A stretch of DNA of 10,030 nt from Caldifarciminota bacterium. GTDB lineage: Bacteria > WOR-3 > Hydrothermia > UBA1063 > CAJXJZ01. The position numbers were made by a program, and so were the translations under genes. The stretch covers positions 26,501 to 36,530 of the forward strand of contig JALTEL010000015.1 in the NCBI GenBank assembly GCA_027073945.1, read 5' to 3'. The notes under the pieces are model-generated. The model made no database searches and had not been told where the DNA came from. It saw nothing but the letters and a program-made list of their open reading frames with translations. Of this stretch, positions 6,801 to 10,030 are shown one piece after another; the first letter of the stretch is position 1, and each line of letters begins with the position of its first letter.

Positions 6801-6822
6801 ACCCTGCCTGTGGATTAATCAA
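6794..6822 (-). promoter_or_regulatory. Candidate promoter of the HD-GYP/GGDEF gene
   Basis: On the minus strand TTGATT (6822-6817) and TAATAT (6799-6794) are 17 bases apart, and the ATG at 6782 follows 11 bases after the -10. Each hexamer matches consensus at 4 of 6 positions, and a shifted TATATT is also possible. The implied leader is only a few bases. The only non-coding space here is the 64-base divergent gap, so a promoter for this gene must lie in it or in the start of the neighbouring gene. Confidence 0.4.
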
Positions 6823-6846
6823 GTTTTTAGCTTTAAAATTAAGAAA

Positions 6847-8631
6847 ATGGAAGAGGGATTTGTTTTTGATGCCAAAAACTTTACACGGGGTATACTTAAC
6901 GGTATAAGTAAAATCATAAACAAACGGGAAAAGATCAACAGCATAAATGTTTTTCCCGTTCCTGACGGTGATACTGGAAGCAATTTATCATATACACTCG
7001 GCACTTCATCACCAATTCTTAAAGAGGCAGGGGAAAATTTGAAACTTTGCGAAGTTGTGAAAAGATTTTCCGAATCACTTGTCCTCAACGCCAAAGGAAA
7101 TTCCGGTGTGATACTTTCACAATTTTTTGTGGAATTTCAAAATGCCATTAAGAATAAAGAAAAATTGACAGGCAGAGAATTTGCCGAGGCTATGAGGGTG
7201 GCTGTATATAACACGTACAATGCAATTGAATCTCCTGTGGAGGGTACTATATTAACTGTTATGAGAAAATCCGCAATAAGTGCTTACTCTGTATCTTCGA
7301 AAAAGAATTCCGTGTCAGAAGTTTTAAAGGAAGTTTGTCGAACAGCATCGGAGGCTCTTGTGGAAACCAGAAAAACTATGAAAAAGCTGAAGGGAAAAGA
7401 TGTGGTTGATGCCGGGGCGCTGGGTTTTTTGTTATTGATGGAAGGACTCTATGAATATGTCCAGACGGGAAAGTATGAGGAGCCCGATGTATCTTTTGAA
7501 GAGGTTAATCAAAAAAGTGAGTATATTGAAGAGGAAACTCCAGAGGAACGATTTTGTACCGAGGCCGTTATTAAGTCCGAAAAAACGGACCAAAAACACT
7601 TAAAACTGATACTTGCAGCACTTGGGAGTTCTCTTATCGTTATGGGAACAGGCAAGCTTTTCCATATCCATATTCATACCAATTGGCCTCAAAAGGTTTT
7701 TGATATTTTGCGCTCAGAGGGTGAGTTAATAAAGAAAAAAATAGATGACATGAAAGCCATGAACCTTGAAAAATCCAGGGGTGAAATAGGGATAGTCGTT
7801 GACTCCACGGCCGATTTACCCCTTGATATTGCACATGAAAATGATATATACATAACGCCTTTGAGTATTTTTATTGACGGAAAGAATTTCAGGGATGGAG
7901 TGGATATATCCAGAGATGAAATATGGGCAAAAATCGTTGAGGGCCAGGCTGATATAACCACTTCACAACCGTCACCGAATGAGTTTGTCACCAATATCAA
8001 AAGGTCACTTGAAAAGTACAAAAAGGTACTGATAATCACGCTTTCATCTAAATTGTCCGGCACATATGGTGCTGCGCAAATTGCTGCCAGGAATTTTGAG
8101 AGGGGCAGGGTATATATGTTTGACAGTAAAATGACTTCTGTCGGAACTGCTCTTGTTGCCTTGAGAGCAAAGGAGAAAATAGATGAAGGATTGGATGATA
8201 TAGAAGAACTTATAGCTTATCTGCACAAAATAGTTAAATATTCCTGTTTTCTGCTTATGGTTGGAGATTTGAAAAGGCTTGTAAAAAGGGGTAAAATAAA
8301 TAAATTAAAGGGCTCTTTGGCTATGTATTTGCATATAAAACCGATTCTCAGTTTTGACGAAGCAGGTGCTTTATATGCAATGCAAAATGCCATGGGAATT
8401 CAAAACGGCATTAAAAAAATGGAGCAAATCATCACCAACACCCTGCACGGAGATTGGATGTACGACTTTGGAATACCTTATTTTGGCTTCGATGAATATG
8501 TTAAGCGACTTACTGATTTTGTTGCAGGGGCATTTTCCACAAACAGGATAATATCCATGCATGCGTCACCTGTCATAGGCGTTTATACAGGCCCGGATTC
8601 TATTGGCCTTGTTGGTATCCCCAGACTCTAA
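6847..8631 (+). CDS. Fatty acid kinase fusion: FakA-like DhaL/DAK2 plus middle domain joined to DegV (FakB-like)
   Basis: The protein has 594 residues. Residues 1-210 form a DhaL/DAK2 kinase domain with NVFPVPDGDTGSN (34-46, the Mg-ATP aspartates), NAKGNSG (81-87), PVEGT (130-134) and DAGALGF (188-194). Residues about 225-305 match the FakA middle domain: F-C-T-E (Cys237), LIVMGTGKLFHIHIHTN (His275, His277). Residues 312-594 form a DegV/EDD domain: GIVVDSTADLP, TTSQPSPNEF, LSSKLSGTYGAA, MFDSKMTSVGTAL, LKRLVKRGKI, KPILSFD. In Firmicutes FakA phosphorylates fatty acids held by separate FakB proteins, giving acyl-phosphate for phospholipid synthesis. Here the FakA C-terminal domain is missing and DegV takes its place. 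The final DegV motif is YTGPD where HTGPG is usual. There is no clear ribosome binding site before the ATG; TAAAAT at 6834-6839 is only seven bases upstream, so a leaderless mRNA is possible. Confidence 0.88.
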   Translation: MEEGFVFDAKNFTRGILNGISKIINKREKINSINVFPVPDGDTGSNLSYTLGTSSPILKEAGENLKLCEVVKRFSESLVLNAKGNSGVILSQFFVEFQNAIKNKEKLTGREFAEAMRVAVYNTYNAIESPVEGTILTVMRKSAISAYSVSSKKNSVSEVLKEVCRTASEALVETRKTMKKLKGKDVVDAGALGFLLLMEGLYEYVQTGKYEEPDVSFEEVNQKSEYIEEETPEERFCTEAVIKSEKTDQKHLKLILAALGSSLIVMGTGKLFHIHIHTNWPQKVFDILRSEGELIKKKIDDMKAMNLEKSRGEIGIVVDSTADLPLDIAHENDIYITPLSIFIDGKNFRDGVDISRDEIWAKIVEGQADITTSQPSPNEFVTNIKRSLEKYKKVLIITLSSKLSGTYGAAQIAARNFERGRVYMFDSKMTSVGTALVALRAKEKIDEGLDDIEELIAYLHKIVKYSCFLLMVGDLKRLVKRGKINKLKGSLAMYLHIKPILSFDEAGALYAMQNAMGIQNGIKKMEQIITNTLHGDWMYDFGIPYFGFDEYVKRLTDFVAGAFSTNRIISMHASPVIGVYTGPDSIGLVGIPRL

Positions 8632-8636
8632 TCGGT

Positions 8637-8798
8637 ATGGATTGGTTTCTGATTTTAATAGGCACATTGGGCCTTGTTATTGCTATTATCTCATATATAA
8701 TTACAAAGCATCTTATTTATTTTTGGGTGGTTATCGGAGGTTTCGGGCTTGTTATTTATTTTTTAAAGACCTTTTACTTTATGGGAACAAAGAAATGA
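8637..8798 (+). CDS. Small two-helix membrane protein of unknown function
   Basis: This 53-residue reading frame starts with ATG five bases after the Fak fusion stop and ends at TGA 8796-8798. It has two hydrophobic stretches: residues 3-22 (WFLILIGTLGLVIAIISYII) and 26-48, separated by a short T-K-H turn, and a basic tail GTKK. This predicts a helical hairpin with both ends on the same side of the membrane. The composition (Ile, Leu, Val, Phe and Gly-rich helices, charged residues only at turns and ends) is that of a real membrane protein, and the close spacing suggests coupled translation with the Fak fusion. I do not recognise a family. A link to membrane lipid metabolism is only suggested by its position. 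Confidence 0.65.
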   Translation: MDWFLILIGTLGLVIAIISYIITKHLIYFWVVIGGFGLVIYFLKTFYFMGTKK

Positions 8799-8816
8799 GT
8801 AAGTGTAAAGCTTTTG

Positions 8817-8845
8817 TTGCAATATAAAAAATTTTGCCTTAAAAT
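8817..8845 (+). promoter_or_regulatory. Candidate sigma-70 promoter of the DUF1015 gene
   Basis: TTGCAA (8817-8822) and TAAAAT (8840-8845) are separated by 17 bases, matching consensus at 4 and 5 of 6 positions. Transcription would begin near 8852, about 20 bases before the ATG at 8871, leaving room for the strong ribosome binding site. It lies in the 72-base gap after the small membrane gene, so DUF1015 probably forms its own transcript. No terminator hairpin is visible in the gap. Confidence 0.5.
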
Positions 8846-8858
8846 ATAGAGCTGGTAA

Positions 8859-8865
8859 TAAGGAG
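8859..8865 (+). promoter_or_regulatory. Strong Shine-Dalgarno site for the DUF1015 gene
   Basis: AAGGAGG lies five bases before ATG 8871. It is the only full-length anti-16S match before a gene in the window and fixes the start. It contrasts with the weak or absent sites of the overlapping operon genes. Confidence 0.85.
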
Positions 8866-8870
8866 GTTTT

Positions 8871-10030
8871 ATGGCTGTAATCAGGGCATTTAAGGCATTG
8901 AGACCCAGAAAGGATTTATGTGAGAAAGTGGTGGCACCACCTTATGATGTTGTTTCTTCGCAGGAAGCAAGGGAGATTGTCAGAGTAAATCCTTTGTCTT
9001 TTTTGAGAATAACCAAACCGGAAGTTGATTTGCCGGAAGGGATTGATATTTATGATGATGCCGTGTACAAAAAAGGCGCTGATAACCTGCTGGAGTTTAT
9101 TCAGAAAGGCATACTTGTAAAAGATAATGAGCCTCATCTTTATTTATATGTTCAACAGATGGAGGACAGAGTTCAGCATGGTATTGTCGGAGTTTTTTCT
9201 TGCAAGGAATACAGGGACGGGTTAATCAAAAAGCATGAGAATACGAGAGAGGAGAAGGAAATTGATAGGATGAAGCATATTGAAGTTACCAATGCGCAAA
9301 ATGGACCGGTATTTCTGCTCTATCGCAATAATAATGAGCTAAGTAACATCGTTCATACAGTCCGCTTGAGCTCTCCGGTATATGATTTTATGGATAACGG
9401 GATAAGGCATACATTCTATATAATTAGAAAAGATATTGAGGATCAAATTATTGAACATTTCAAAGCAATTCCATATTTGTATATAGCGGATGGCCACCAC
9501 AGAAGTGCAGCAGCTGCAAGGGTGTGGGAGAAAAGAATGAGGGAGAATCCCGCACATTCCGGAAACGAAGCTTATAATTTTTTCCTTGCAGTGGTATTTC
9601 CCCATGATGAACTGTACATAATGGATTATAACAGGGTGCTAAAGGATTTAAACGGAGATAGCCCACATAAGTTCATGGAAAATCTTAAAAAGAATTTCAA
9701 TATAGAGAAAGTATCAGAAAAAGGTTCTCCGTACAAACCTGTAAAAATGCATGAGTTTGGTATGTATCTTGATGGGGTCTGGTACAGGCTCACAGCAAGA
9801 GAGCAGATAATAAATGCCAGAAGTCCTGTTGAATCTCTTGATGTATTTATTCTACAGGAGTTTGTTCTTGACCCCTTGCTTGGTATTAAGAATCCAAGAA
9901 AAGACAAGCGTATTGATTTTATTGGCGGTATCAGGGGCCTCGGTGAGCTTGAAAACAAGGTGGATAAAGAAGGCTATAGGCTTGCATTTGCCATGTATCC
10001 AACTACAATTGAACAGCTTATGAGAGTTGC
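8871..10030 (+). CDS. DUF1015 family protein (COG4198), 3' end outside the window
   Basis: The frame is open from ATG 8871 to the window edge (386 complete codons). The family is usually a little over 400 residues, so only about 20-30 residues are missing. Visible signatures are the N-terminal IRAFKALRP and VVAPPYDVVS (20-29), PLSFLRIT, the KHENTREEKEIDRMKH block (about 121-136), IADGHHRSAAA (205-215) and the late FIGGIRG. In many bacteria these genes neighbour serA and serC, so a role linked to serine metabolism has been proposed from context; the biochemical function is not settled to my knowledge. ADGHHR resembles the DGHxR motif of ParB-like free-serine kinases, which makes a kinase-type activity a reasonable but unproven idea. 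The promoter and AAGGAGG support an independent start; what follows downstream is not visible. Confidence 0.9.
   Translation, partial: MAVIRAFKALRPRKDLCEKVVAPPYDVVSSQEAREIVRVNPLSFLRITKPEVDLPEGIDIYDDAVYKKGADNLLEFIQKGILVKDNEPHLYLYVQQMEDRVQHGIVGVFSCKEYRDGLIKKHENTREEKEIDRMKHIEVTNAQNGPVFLLYRNNNELSNIVHTVRLSSPVYDFMDNGIRHTFYIIRKDIEDQIIEHFKAIPYLYIADGHHRSAAAARVWEKRMRENPAHSGNEAYNFFLAVVFPHDELYIMDYNRVLKDLNGDSPHKFMENLKKNFNIEKVSEKGSPYKPVKMHEFGMYLDGVWYRLTAREQIINARSPVESLDVFILQEFVLDPLLGIKNPRKDKRIDFIGGIRGLGELENKVDKEGYRLAFAMYPTTIEQLMRV

Noticed and set aside
8813..8820. AAAGCTTT-like short palindrome as a terminator after the small membrane gene
   Set aside because: The stem is too short and AT-rich, and no T-run follows.
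8603..8827. 74-codon plus-strand frame over the end of the Fak fusion
   Set aside because: The competing frame starting at 8637 gives a coherent two-helix membrane protein and lies just after the upstream stop, while this one mixes frames and has no pattern.
9339..9958. Minus-strand frames of 68-110 codons near the right edge
   Set aside because: They are opposite the well-supported DUF1015 coding sequence, with no start signals.

Overview
The window is gene-dense, moderately AT-rich bacterial DNA: seven genes plus one small one, with almost no spare sequence and no gene-free stretch longer than about 85 bases. Three things point to a member of the FCB superphylum (Bacteroidota and related candidate phyla). 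The surface protein ends in a type IX secretion (T9SS)-like C-terminal sorting domain. One gene belongs to a family I know mainly from Bacteroidota, where it is usually labelled 'asparagine synthetase B'. There is also a DUF1015 gene. The visible promoters look like ordinary sigma-70 TTGNNN/TANNNT pairs, not the -33/-7 type of Bacteroidota. A sister or candidate phylum is therefore as likely as Bacteroidota proper; this placement is inference.

Left (1-2150): the 3' part of a large secreted protein made of tandem Ig-like Kre9/KNH-type units with an exact 93-residue (279-base) period, ending in the sorting domain. Two 266-base blocks two units apart are almost identical, and all five differences are synonymous.

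Centre-left (2186-5214): a strong promoter whose -10 lies inside an 18-base inverted repeat drives four tightly packed co-directional genes. They encode a RicT/YaaT-like PSP1 protein with six conserved cysteines, a one-TM single-PASTA protein (likely TTG start), the conserved FCB protein of unknown function, and a COG1237-type metallo-beta-lactamase fold protein. Neighbours overlap by 16, 14 and 4 bases, so translation is probably coupled.

Centre-right (5211-6782, minus strand): a three-domain cyclic-di-GMP protein, HD-GYP - GAF - GGDEF. The GGDEF motif and its RxxD inhibitory site are intact, but the HD-GYP half has Asn where the last metal-binding Asp is expected. The gene meets the operon tail to tail on a shared TTAA.

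Right (6847-10030): a divergent gene encodes a single-chain fusion of a FakA-like kinase (DhaL/DAK2 plus FakA middle domain) to a DegV/FakB fatty-acid-binding domain. It is followed five bases later by a 53-residue two-helix membrane protein missed by length cut-offs. Last, a separate promoter and a strong ribosome binding site start a DUF1015 gene that runs off the right edge.

I see no RNA gene, CRISPR array, insertion sequence, phage gene or defence cassette. The most interesting items are the Fak fusion, the degenerate HD-GYP joined to an intact GGDEF, the recently homogenised repeats, the promoter palindrome and the uncharacterised operon.
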